Shown here one piece after another: positions 1-6,016 of a stretch of DNA of 11,452 bases. Origin of the DNA: Rhodobacteraceae bacterium UBA1943 (GTDB taxonomy: Bacteria > Pseudomonadota > Alphaproteobacteria > Rhodobacterales > Rhodobacteraceae); contig DDEX01000090.1 in NCBI GenBank assembly GCA_002336845.1, positions 1 through 11,452 on the forward strand, written 5' to 3'. Within the stretch, counting starts at the first letter, position 1. Each line of letters starts with the position of its first letter. The position numbers and the translations under genes were made by a program. The notes beneath the pieces are model-generated. The model saw only the letters and a list, made by a program, of their open reading frames with translations, was not told the DNA's origin and ran no database searches.

Positions 1-71
1 AGATGCTGGATCAGCGCAAGTATGGCGACACGCTGGTCACCATCCTGCGTGCGCCGGACGAGGCCAGATGA
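1..71 (+). CDS. C-terminal tail of a + strand gene entering from the left (partial, unidentified)
   Basis: In the frame starting at base 3 the DNA reads without interruption into TGA at 69-71, giving a tail that ends ...LVTILRAPDEAR. It sits just before a hairpin and converges on the - strand dehydrogenase gene, as expected for the end of a gene whose body lies outside the window. About 22 codons are too few to assign a family and I do not recognise it. Codon choice (mostly G/C third positions) fits the neighbours. It could also be a chance open stretch. Confidence 0.45.
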   Translation, partial: MLDQRKYGDTLVTILRAPDEAR

Positions 72-72
72 T

Positions 73-92
73 GGTGCGTGAGATCACGCACC
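73..92. terminator. Inverted repeat between convergent genes, possible bidirectional terminator
   Basis: GGTGCGTG (73-80) and CACGCACC (85-92) form a perfect 8-bp stem around the four bases AGAT. It starts one base after the + strand stop codon and ends six bases before the - strand stop at 98-100, the position where a shared terminator for convergent genes belongs. Neither side has a clear T run, so intrinsic termination is not certain. Confidence 0.45.
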
Positions 93-97
93 CTACA

Positions 98-2164
98 TCA
101 GTCCTGCAACGCCGTCACCTCGCGCCGGAAAGCCAGCGCATCCCCCCGGTCGGGCATGTCCAGCTCGCGGGCATAGCGGTGGCCGGCATAGGTGGCCCAG
201 GCGATCGGGCCGGGGGCCTCGGCGTCGCCGATCACCTTTACGCTGCGAATACCGGCATCGGCCCATTCCGCCTGACGCGCCATCAGGTCACGGTAAAGCC
301 CGTCATCCGACGTGCGGCTGGCCACCATCACCACCGCATCCGCCTCAATCCGGCCCGGAGTGCCAGTATAGGCGCAGGCGGTTTCCACCCCCTCTGCCGT
401 CACCCCCGCAACGCCGGTGTTCAGCACGATCTTTACCCCGTTTTCCACCAGCCGCCGGTGAATCGCGCCTTGTTCCAGCGTGTTGCGCGTCCAGTCAGAG
501 ACGAAGGCGGCGGGGGTGACCAGTATGACCTCGCATCCCGCCTGGGCGCAAAGCTCTGCCAGAACGCCACCCATGTAGTAATGGTCATCATCGAACACCA
601 CGACGCGGCCCTGCGGCAGCCGCCCGGCCATCAGGTCATCGGGCGTAAAAACCGGCAAGCCTGCAACCGGCATCGGCACCACATGCCAGCGCGCCACCCC
701 GTCGGCCCGCCACCGCGACCCGGTGGCGATGCAGATGTTCTGAAAGCCGAAGGACAGCACATCCTCGGCCGTCAACCGGCTTTGCAGATAGGTTTCCACA
801 TTGGCGCGCTGCGACAGTTGATAGGTCCGGTAATCCGCCACCCGGCCCCAGGCCGACAGCCCCGGCAAGCGTCGTTCCCGCGCCACGCGGCCACCAAGGG
901 CATCGCCCGCCTCGGCCAGCGCCACATCATAGCCGCGCAAGCTGAGGGCCCGCGCCGCCTCCAGCCCCGCCGGGCCGGACCCGATCACCAGCACATTCTG
1001 GCTGTCGCCTTTCGCGTTCATCCGCTCGGGGTGCCAGCCCTTCCTCCATTCCTCCATGAAGGTGGGGTTCTGGGTGCAGCGGCTGATGCTCATCGTCATG
1101 TCGCCGGTCACGCAGATGTTGCAGCCGATACATTCACGGATGTCCTCCACCCGGTTTTCGGCGATCTTCATGGGGATGAAGGGGTCGGCGATGGAGGGCC
1201 TTGCGCAGCCGATGAAATCCAGCACCCCCTGCCGGATCATCCGCGCCATCACGTCCGGCGAGGTAAAGCGGCCAACGCCCACCACCGGGCGGCTGGTCAG
1301 ATCCTTGATGCCCTTGACCAGCACCTCTTGCGCCGCCTCTTCCTTGAACCGGCTGGGGCCAGAGCATTCGTCCCAACTGCCTTGCGCCAGATCCCACATA
1401 TCGGGCAAATCGCCGTTCATCGCGATGAAATCGCGCAGCTCGGCGTTGGAAAAACCCAGATCGCCAATGGTCTCATCCAGACTGACGCGCATGGTAAAGG
1501 CCATCCGGTCGCCCACCGCATCGCGCAGGTCCGCCATCACCTCGCGCGCGAAGCGGCTGCGGTTTTCAAGGCTGCCGCCGTATTCGTCGCCGCGCTGGTT
1601 GGTGGCGCGGCTGAGGAAGTGTTGAAAGATGCCAAAGCCATGCGCGCCATACAGGCAGATCAGGTCAAACCCCGCCGCCTGCGACCGTCGCGCCGCATTC
1701 ACAAACCAGCGGCGCAGGTTTTTGATGTCGGTCTTGTCAAGGCTGCGGGCCTGAACCGGATCATAGGTAAAGGTGCGGATCGGGCCGGGCGACACCGCCA
1801 GCGGCACCTCTTTGGTGTAAAGGTTCGGGCCGTTGACCCCGGAGTAGGCAAGCTGGATGCCCGCCAAGGCGCCATGAGACTTCATCTTTTCGGCCATTTT
1901 GGCGATGGCGGGAATGTCCTGGTCTTCCCACAGCCGCAGCTCGATAAAGGGGGTGATTTCCGAGGTCTGGTGAATCTCGGTCTGTTCGGTGAAAATCACG
2001 CCCCAGCCGCCCTCGGCCTTGATGCCGCGCATCTCCGCCGCCGCCGAAGGGTCACGATAGCCGCCGCCGTTGCAATGGGGCACCTGATAAAAGCGGTTCT
2101 TGGCCCGATGCGGGCCAATCTGCATCGGCGTGAACAGAATGTCATAGCGCGGATCGGTGGTCAT
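98..2164 (-). CDS. TMADH/dimethylglycine dehydrogenase-family iron-sulfur flavoenzyme
   Basis: This 688-residue protein belongs to the trimethylamine dehydrogenase/2,4-dienoyl-CoA reductase family, whose members oxidise methylated amines or reduce conjugated double bonds using FMN, a 4Fe-4S cluster and a C-terminal FAD/ADP-binding domain. Residues about 8-335 form the TIM barrel. PHCNGG carries Cys31, matching the cysteine that binds FMN covalently in TMADH. Tyr172 and His175 (YGAH) match its active-site Tyr/His pair. Cys345, 348, 351 and 363 form the iron-sulfur site, and GSGPAG (395-400) begins the dinucleotide domain. The aromatic bowl that binds trimethylamine is only partly kept: by my alignment from memory Trp264 remains, but Gln61 and Asp355 replace the Tyr and second Trp. 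The substrate is therefore probably not trimethylamine; a dimethylglycine-like or other N-methyl compound is more likely. I chose the ATG at 2164 because AAGGAG lies six bases upstream; an ATG eight codons earlier has no such site. It is the last gene of the cluster, 84 bp after the LysR gene. Confidence 0.85.
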   Translation of the reverse strand: MTTDPRYDILFTPMQIGPHRAKNRFYQVPHCNGGGYRDPSAAAEMRGIKAEGGWGVIFTEQTEIHQTSEITPFIELRLWEDQDIPAIAKMAEKMKSHGALAGIQLAYSGVNGPNLYTKEVPLAVSPGPIRTFTYDPVQARSLDKTDIKNLRRWFVNAARRSQAAGFDLICLYGAHGFGIFQHFLSRATNQRGDEYGGSLENRSRFAREVMADLRDAVGDRMAFTMRVSLDETIGDLGFSNAELRDFIAMNGDLPDMWDLAQGSWDECSGPSRFKEEAAQEVLVKGIKDLTSRPVVGVGRFTSPDVMARMIRQGVLDFIGCARPSIADPFIPMKIAENRVEDIRECIGCNICVTGDMTMSISRCTQNPTFMEEWRKGWHPERMNAKGDSQNVLVIGSGPAGLEAARALSLRGYDVALAEAGDALGGRVARERRLPGLSAWGRVADYRTYQLSQRANVETYLQSRLTAEDVLSFGFQNICIATGSRWRADGVARWHVVPMPVAGLPVFTPDDLMAGRLPQGRVVVFDDDHYYMGGVLAELCAQAGCEVILVTPAAFVSDWTRNTLEQGAIHRRLVENGVKIVLNTGVAGVTAEGVETACAYTGTPGRIEADAVVMVASRTSDDGLYRDLMARQAEWADAGIRSVKVIGDAEAPGPIAWATYAGHRYARELDMPDRGDALAFRREVTALQD

Positions 2165-2170
2165 GGCGGG

Positions 2171-2176
2171 CTCCTT
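2171..2176 (-). promoter_or_regulatory. Ribosome binding site of the TMADH-like gene
   Basis: On the - strand AAGGAG lies six bases before the ATG at 2164. This is the strongest Shine-Dalgarno site in the window and decides the start over the in-frame ATG at 2188. Confidence 0.75.
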
Positions 2177-2179
2177 CAA

Positions 2180-2203
2180 CCGGGGCAAAATGCCGTGCCC
2201 CGG
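2180..2203 (-). promoter_or_regulatory. Hairpin in the leader before the TMADH-like gene
   Basis: CCGGGGCA (2180-2187) and TGCCCCGG (2196-2203) form a perfect 8-bp stem with an 8-base loop. It ends three bases before the AAGGAG site. It could end transcripts coming from the LysR gene, protect the 5' end of the message, or modulate translation. There is no T run after it on the - strand, so a plain terminator is less likely. Its function is an inference. Confidence 0.4.
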
Positions 2204-2237
2204 ATTCGGAGAAAAGCACTGTTGGCGAAAGCGTGGC

Positions 2238-2252
2238 TTAGGAAATGGCTAA
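2238..2252. promoter_or_regulatory. Candidate LysR operator, site A (upstream of the TMADH-like gene)
   Basis: TTAGGAAATGGCTAA fits TTAGGA-N5-CTAA, an interrupted palindrome with the T-N11-A core of LysR-type sites. It lies about 75 bp upstream of the start at 2164 and overlaps the stop codon of the LysR gene. The same motif occurs at 3205-3219 and 7354-7368. The 14 bases AGCGTGGCTTAGGA (2230-2243) recur exactly on the other strand at 3214-3227. Confidence 0.6.
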
Positions 2253-3193
2253 CCCGCGCCCGGCAGGCGCATATGCAGCCCGGGGGCTGCGCGCGGGGTG
2301 ATCCGGTCGGTTGCATGATCGACAAAGGCCCTGACCGTCAGCGCCTGCCCGGCCCCGGCCATCAGCGCCAGACCCAGGTGCAAACTGCGGACCGGCCCGG
2401 TCAGCGGCACATAGTTCAGCCGGCGCCCGTCGGGGGCAAGCTCGGTCACCGGGCGGATATTGGCGATGGAATAGCCAAAGCCATTCGCCACCATCGATCG
2501 CATCACCCCCATGTCGCGGGTGCGTTCCACGATCCGCGGGCGCAGGCCCGATTGGGCGAAGAACGACAGGAAGTAGTCATTCGAAAACGGCAGGTCCAGC
2601 AGGATCATCGGGTGTTCCGCCAGATCGGCCGGGGTTACGCTGGCGCGTCCGGCCAGCGGATGGCTGGCTTGCATCACGGCATAGGGCGGCAGATCGACCA
2701 GCGGGTGAAAGATGATATCAGAAGGAATATCAAGGTCATAGCTAAGCGCCACATCCAGCGTGGCGCGGCGCAACCCTTCGAAGATGCCGGTCTGGTCCAG
2801 CTCTTCCTGATGAAACTCAACCGCCGGGTAAAGATCAACAAAGCTGCGGCGCAGCTGCGGCAAGACCACCTGCGCAAAGGTTTGCAGGCAGCCCACCGAC
2901 AGCGGGCCGCGCACCTGGCCCGTGATGGTGCCCGCAATTTCGTTCAGCCGCGCCGCCTCGGCCAGCACGGCCTTGGCTTGGGCCATGAACTGGCGGCCGC
3001 CTTGGGTCAGTGTCAGGCCGTGGGCATGTTTGCGCACGAACAGGGCCAGGCCAAACTCTGCCTCCAGCTGCGCAATCGCGGCCGAGATCGAGGGCGAAGA
3101 GACGTTCACCCGCTCGGATGCCAGCGCGATGGACCCGGCCTCGCCAACGGCGACCAGATATTCCAGTTGGCGCAGGGTAAATCGCAGCGGCAT
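2249..3193 (-). CDS. LysR-type transcriptional regulator
   Basis: This 314-residue protein is a typical LysR-type regulator. The N-terminal winged helix-turn-helix spans about residues 5-65 (FTLRQLEYLVAVGEAGSIAL, then a recognition helix with SSPSISAAIAQLE and FVRKHAHGLTLT). The effector-binding domain follows from about residue 90 (GPLSVGCLQTFAQVVLP...). The length is normal. I chose the ATG at 3193 because the MPLRFTLRQLEYL beginning is the standard LysR start. An in-frame GTG at 3235 would add 14 unrelated residues and translate the operator. A weak AAGG lies nine bases upstream, inside candidate operator site B. The gene sits on the same strand between the aldehyde dehydrogenase (54-bp gap) and the TMADH-like gene (84-bp gap), so it is probably the local regulator and autoregulated. 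The inducer is unknown; it is presumably the substrate of the cluster or an intermediate. Confidence 0.93.
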   Translation of the reverse strand: MPLRFTLRQLEYLVAVGEAGSIALASERVNVSSPSISAAIAQLEAEFGLALFVRKHAHGLTLTQGGRQFMAQAKAVLAEAARLNEIAGTITGQVRGPLSVGCLQTFAQVVLPQLRRSFVDLYPAVEFHQEELDQTGIFEGLRRATLDVALSYDLDIPSDIIFHPLVDLPPYAVMQASHPLAGRASVTPADLAEHPMILLDLPFSNDYFLSFFAQSGLRPRIVERTRDMGVMRSMVANGFGYSIANIRPVTELAPDGRRLNYVPLTGPVRSLHLGLALMAGAGQALTVRAFVDHATDRITPRAAPGLHMRLPGAG

Positions 3194-3204
3194 CGCGGCT
3201 TGCC

Positions 3205-3219
3205 TTAGGTTTGTCCTAA
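3205..3219. promoter_or_regulatory. Candidate LysR operator, site B (at the LysR gene start)
   Basis: On the - strand this reads TTAGGACAAACCTAA. On the + strand it is CTTAGG-TTTGT-CCTAAG (3204-3220), a perfect six-base palindrome around five bases. It lies 12-26 bp upstream of the LysR start codon and covers its weak Shine-Dalgarno, a position that would suit autorepression. It shares the TTAGGA-N5-CTAA form with sites A and C and a longer 14-base identity with site A. Confidence 0.65.
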
Positions 3220-3247
3220 GCCACGCTGCGCCCACCTTGCCCCGCCG

Positions 3248-4744
3248 TCAATACTTGATCCACACGGTCTTCAGCGCGGAATACTTGTCGAACGAATGAA
3301 GCGACAGATCGCGACCAAAGCCCGATTGTTTCATGCCGCCAAAAGGCGTCATCGCCGACAGCGCATCGACCGTGTTCACGCTGACCGTGCCCGCGTTCAG
3401 CCGGTCGGCCAGCGACAGGGCGCGGCTGATGTCGCGCGTCCAGACCGAGGCGGCAAGGCCGTAAACCGTGTCATTGGCCATGGTTGCGGCCTGATCTTCA
3501 TCCTTGAAGGTCTGAATGGACAGCACCGGGCCAAAGATTTCCTCACGCACGATCCGGGCATCGGGGGCGGCATTCGCAAAGATCGTCGGCTGGATAAAGG
3601 CATCTGATCCGTTCAGGGTGACCCGCTCTCCACCACAGATGAGACGTGCCTGAACACGTCCCGATGCGATGAAATTCATCACCTGATCGGCATGGCGGGC
3701 ATCGACCATCGACCCCATCGCACTGGCCGGGTTCAGCGGATCGCCGGGCTGGGCGGCCGCCGCACGCGTCACCATCCGCTCAATCATCTCCTCCGCGATG
3801 CTTTCGTGGACCAAAAGCCGCGAATTGGCCGAACAGACCTCTCCCTGATTGAAGAAAATGCCAAAGGCGGCCATGTCGGCGGCCTGGTCCAGATCGGCGT
3901 CGGGGAAAATCAGGTTCGGGCTTTTGCCGCCGGTTTCCAGCCAGACCTGCTTCATGTTCGACTCGCCGGCATAACGCTGAAACAGCTTGCCTACGGCGGT
4001 TGAGCCGGTGAAGACAAGGCAATCGACATCCGGGTGCCGCCCCAGCGCCTGCCCGGCATCCTCGCCAAAGCCCGGCACCACGTTCAGCACGCCCGGCGGC
4101 AGGCCCGCCTCCAGCGCCAGTTCGCCCAGCCGCAGGGCGGACAGGGGCGATTGCTCGGCCGGTTTCAGCACCACCGAATTGCCCATGGCAAGGGCGGGGG
4201 CCAGCTTCCATGTCGCCATGTCCAAGGGGAAATTCCACGGCACGACCGCGCCGACCACGCCAAGGGGAACCCGGCGGATCATCGCAAGGTCGCGGCCCCC
4301 GGTCGGCGCGATTTCGTCGTAGATCTTGTCAATCGCCTCGGCGTGCCACTGAAAGAAATGGGCCGAACCGGGGGCATCCACCGTGGCCGCATCCTTGACC
4401 GGCTTGCCCATATCAAGGCTGTCGAGCAGCGCCAGTTCGGGGATATTCGCCCGGATCAGGGCGGCCAGTCGCAGCAGAACCTCCTTGCGCTGGCCCGGCG
4501 TCTGGCGTGACCAGCGCCCATCGTCAAAGGCGCGGCGGGCGGCCCGGACGGCCCGGTCGATATCTTCGGCCCCGCCAAGGGCAACCTCGGCCAGCACCTG
4601 CCCGGTGGCCGGGTTGACCGTGGCGAACCGCTTGCCCGAGGCAGCGGGCACGAAAGCGCCGTCAATCAGGCACAGGTCGCGAAGGGTCAGGGCGGCGGCA
4701 TGGGCCTGCCAGTCGGCATGGCTGAACAGGGCAGGGTCACTCAT
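3248..4744 (-). CDS. NAD(P)-dependent aldehyde dehydrogenase (PuuC/betaine-aldehyde type)
   Basis: This 498-residue enzyme of the aldehyde dehydrogenase superfamily oxidises an aldehyde to a carboxylic acid with NAD(P)+. Its sequence resembles gamma-glutamyl-aminobutyraldehyde and betaine aldehyde dehydrogenases. VPWNFPLDMATWK holds the oxyanion Asn171, LKPAEQSP and FTGSTAVGK form the cofactor site, LETGGKSPN holds the general base Glu270, and FNQGEVC holds the nucleophile Cys304. All key residues are present and the length is normal. I chose the ATG at 4744 because GGAG lies nine bases upstream and the reading frame before it is shadow sequence. The start overlaps the end of the DUF1028 gene by 8 bp, so the two are probably translationally coupled. 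In context it should oxidise a semialdehyde released by the upstream monooxygenase/Rid/DUF1028 steps. The exact substrate cannot be read from the sequence. Confidence 0.92.
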   Translation of the reverse strand: MSDPALFSHADWQAHAAALTLRDLCLIDGAFVPAASGKRFATVNPATGQVLAEVALGGAEDIDRAVRAARRAFDDGRWSRQTPGQRKEVLLRLAALIRANIPELALLDSLDMGKPVKDAATVDAPGSAHFFQWHAEAIDKIYDEIAPTGGRDLAMIRRVPLGVVGAVVPWNFPLDMATWKLAPALAMGNSVVLKPAEQSPLSALRLGELALEAGLPPGVLNVVPGFGEDAGQALGRHPDVDCLVFTGSTAVGKLFQRYAGESNMKQVWLETGGKSPNLIFPDADLDQAADMAAFGIFFNQGEVCSANSRLLVHESIAEEMIERMVTRAAAAQPGDPLNPASAMGSMVDARHADQVMNFIASGRVQARLICGGERVTLNGSDAFIQPTIFANAAPDARIVREEIFGPVLSIQTFKDEDQAATMANDTVYGLAASVWTRDISRALSLADRLNAGTVSVNTVDALSAMTPFGGMKQSGFGRDLSLHSFDKYSALKTVWIKY

Positions 4745-5408
4745 CGCCGGGCACTCCGTAAGAGGGGGCTTGGGTCGGGTCTTCGGCGCGCTGGACATAG
4801 GCGGCCATCTGGGGCCGGTATTCCGCCCATGCCGCCTGCAACTGGCCGATCGGGTCATCCGACCAGTCGATGCGCAGATCGACCAACGGCCAGGACAGGC
4901 GGTCGGCAATCTTCAGACCCGCCGAATGCACCGGCCCGGCCTCGCCACCCGCGGCAAGTCCCGCTTGCAAAGCCGCCATAAGCCGGTCGCCCAGATGGCC
5001 GGTTGCCGTCTCGAATGCGCCCACCATCCGCGCGGGAATGCTGTCATTTGCCAGAAGGTTACCGCCCGCCGCGCAATCCGTGCCCTGCGCTTCGCCCCAG
5101 ATGCCCAGCACATGATTGCCAGAGTGGATCGCCGCTTCGCCCGCGTCATCCACGACGAGAATCTGGCGATAGCCGATATGGGCGCGGTTTGTCGTGACAG
5201 CGGCCAACGCAGCCTTGGCGCCCATCCCGTCTGCCAGCCGATCCAGCACCAAGGGCCCCAAGGTCGGGTCGGTGATGTTCTGGCTGGCCACCGCCCCCAC
5301 GCCTGCGCGAACATGCGCGCACCGCGCCGCAACCGCCGGCGAGGACGAAGAGATAACCATGCCGAACTGTCCGGTCCGGGCGCAGCGGGCAACAAGCGAA
5401 AAGGTCAT
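4737..5408 (-). CDS. DUF1028 family protein, putative Ntn-type hydrolase
   Basis: I recognise this 223-residue protein as a DUF1028 family member (opening MTFSLVARC-TGQFGMVISSSSPAVAARC, then GVGAVASQNITDPTLGP, SGNHVLGIWGEAQG, and AAGGNLLAN). From memory, a structure of this family from Ruegeria (Silicibacter) pomeroyi was placed among N-terminal-nucleophile hydrolases. Consistent with that, Thr2 would become the N-terminal residue after methionine removal and could serve as the nucleophile. The family's reaction is not established as far as I know; amide or lactam hydrolysis is an inference. It has no signal peptide or membrane segment, so it is probably cytoplasmic. An AGGGG site lies six bases before the ATG. 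The gene overlaps the aldehyde dehydrogenase by 8 bp and follows the ridA-like gene after 157 bp of repeat-rich DNA. A RidA neighbour fits a pathway through imine or amide intermediates. Confidence 0.88.
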   Translation of the reverse strand: MTFSLVARCARTGQFGMVISSSSPAVAARCAHVRAGVGAVASQNITDPTLGPLVLDRLADGMGAKAALAAVTTNRAHIGYRQILVVDDAGEAAIHSGNHVLGIWGEAQGTDCAAGGNLLANDSIPARMVGAFETATGHLGDRLMAALQAGLAAGGEAGPVHSAGLKIADRLSWPLVDLRIDWSDDPIGQLQAAWAEYRPQMAAYVQRAEDPTQAPSYGVPGDE

Positions 5409-5431
5409 GGGCAGCCCCTATGGCAAAGGCC

Positions 5432-5448
5432 GGGGGCGCTTCGCCCCC
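5432..5448. repeat. GC-rich hairpin of the intergenic repeat island
   Basis: GGGGGCG-CTT-CGCCCCC is a perfect 7-bp stem with a 3-base loop, flanked by CC and GG that extend it with one bulge. It lies about 24 bp upstream of the DUF1028 start. In the - strand message it could stall or end part of transcription or protect the downstream RNA. This 'GGGGGCGCTTCGCCCCC' unit next to GAGTATTTT is, from memory, widespread between Rhodobacterales genes. Confidence 0.6.
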
Positions 5449-5460
5449 CGGACCCCCAGA

Positions 5461-5522
5461 GAGTATTTTGAAAGGTGCAAGGGAAAGGCACGCCCTTGCG
5501 ATTTGCACCTTTGCAAATACTC
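5461..5522. repeat. Long imperfect inverted repeat with GAGTATTT ends (Rhodobacterales-type intergenic element)
   Basis: The 20-base arms 5461-5480 (beginning GAGTATTTTG, ending AGGTGCAA) and 5503-5522 are reverse complements at 18 of 20 positions. Between them GCAAGGG (5477-5483) and CCCTTGC (5493-5499) can form a competing inner stem that shares bases with the arms. Both outer flanks are runs of C or G. The structure looks like two head-to-head copies of one repeat end. It lies within the 157-bp gap between the ridA-like and DUF1028 genes and could differentially set their expression. It could be a small non-autonomous mobile repeat; I see no flanking target duplication. Confidence 0.65.
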
Positions 5523-5534
5523 CACGGGGGGGCC

Positions 5535-5553
5535 GGGGGTGTGAAATCCCCGG
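5535..5553. repeat. Repeat unit shared with the right edge of the window
   Basis: Read on the - strand this is CCGGGGATTTCACACCCCC, which matches the last 19 bases of the window (11434-11452) at 18 of 19 positions. It directly abuts the G-rich flank of the inverted repeat at 5461-5522 and lies 12 bp past the ridA-like stop codon. It is probably the outer end of the same intergenic repeat family. Confidence 0.6.
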
Positions 5554-5565
5554 TGTTGGAACGGT

Positions 5566-5982
5566 TCAGTCCGGAATGACGGCAGTGGCGTCGATTTCCA
5601 CCAGCCAGTCGGGGCGGGCCAGCGCCACCACGGTCAGGCCGGTGCAGACAGGATGCACGCCCTTGATATATTCGCCCATGGTCCGGTAAACCGGCTCGCG
5701 ATGGCGCACGTCGGTCAGATAGACCACCAGCTTGACCAGATGTTCCATCTTGCCGCCGGCTTCCTCGATCAACTGCTTGATGTTCTGCATGACCTTATGG
5801 GTCTGGGCGACCGGGTCATGGCTGCCAAGGTTTTCGGCGGTATCCAGATCCTGCGGGCAGGCGCCGCGGAACCATAGCGTGGTGCCACCTTTGGTGGCGA
5901 CCAGATGGCAGAGGTCGTTGTCAAGGTTCTGCTCTGGGTAGGTGACCTTGGTGTTGAACTTGCGATAGCGGGTGATGGTCAT
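5566..5982 (-). CDS. RidA (YjgF/YER057c/UK114) family protein lacking the catalytic arginine
   Basis: This is a 138-residue Rid-family protein with a normal length and a typical C-terminal half (HLVKLVVYLTDVRHREPVYRTM... and WLVEIDATAVIPD). RidA hydrolyses reactive enamines and imines to keto acids and ammonia; relatives act as pathway enzymes such as 2-aminomuconate deaminase, which works beside an aldehyde dehydrogenase. In classical RidA an arginine in PAR-S binds the substrate carboxylate. Here the matching segment is HPVCTGLTVVAL, placing Cys113 where the arginine belongs. As I recall, Rid subfamilies without that arginine lack ordinary imine deaminase activity and occur in catabolic operons. 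It is therefore probably a specialised pathway member rather than a housekeeping RidA. It starts 34 bp after the monooxygenase gene and has only a weak purine-rich site before its ATG. The protein is probably a cytoplasmic trimer, as in the family. Confidence 0.9.
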   Translation of the reverse strand: MTITRYRKFNTKVTYPEQNLDNDLCHLVATKGGTTLWFRGACPQDLDTAENLGSHDPVAQTHKVMQNIKQLIEEAGGKMEHLVKLVVYLTDVRHREPVYRTMGEYIKGVHPVCTGLTVVALARPDWLVEIDATAVIPD

Positions 5983-6016
5983 GGCTTGGATCTTTCGCGC
6001 GTTTCAGGAAAAAGGG

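Noticed and set aside
68..3208. Very long open frame on the + strand (over 1000 codons)
   Set aside because: It lies opposite two convincing genes (TMADH-like and LysR) and their gap. The translation is rich in Arg/His/Gly/Pro with no recognisable domain, the usual shadow of GC-rich genes.
4745..4909. N-terminal extension of the aldehyde dehydrogenase
   Set aside because: It overlaps the DUF1028 coding frame. The family start and a Shine-Dalgarno support the ATG at 4744.
5430..5553. CRISPR array or insertion sequence at the repeat island
   Set aside because: There are no regularly spaced repeats with unique spacers and no transposase. The structure is a pair of inverted repeats.
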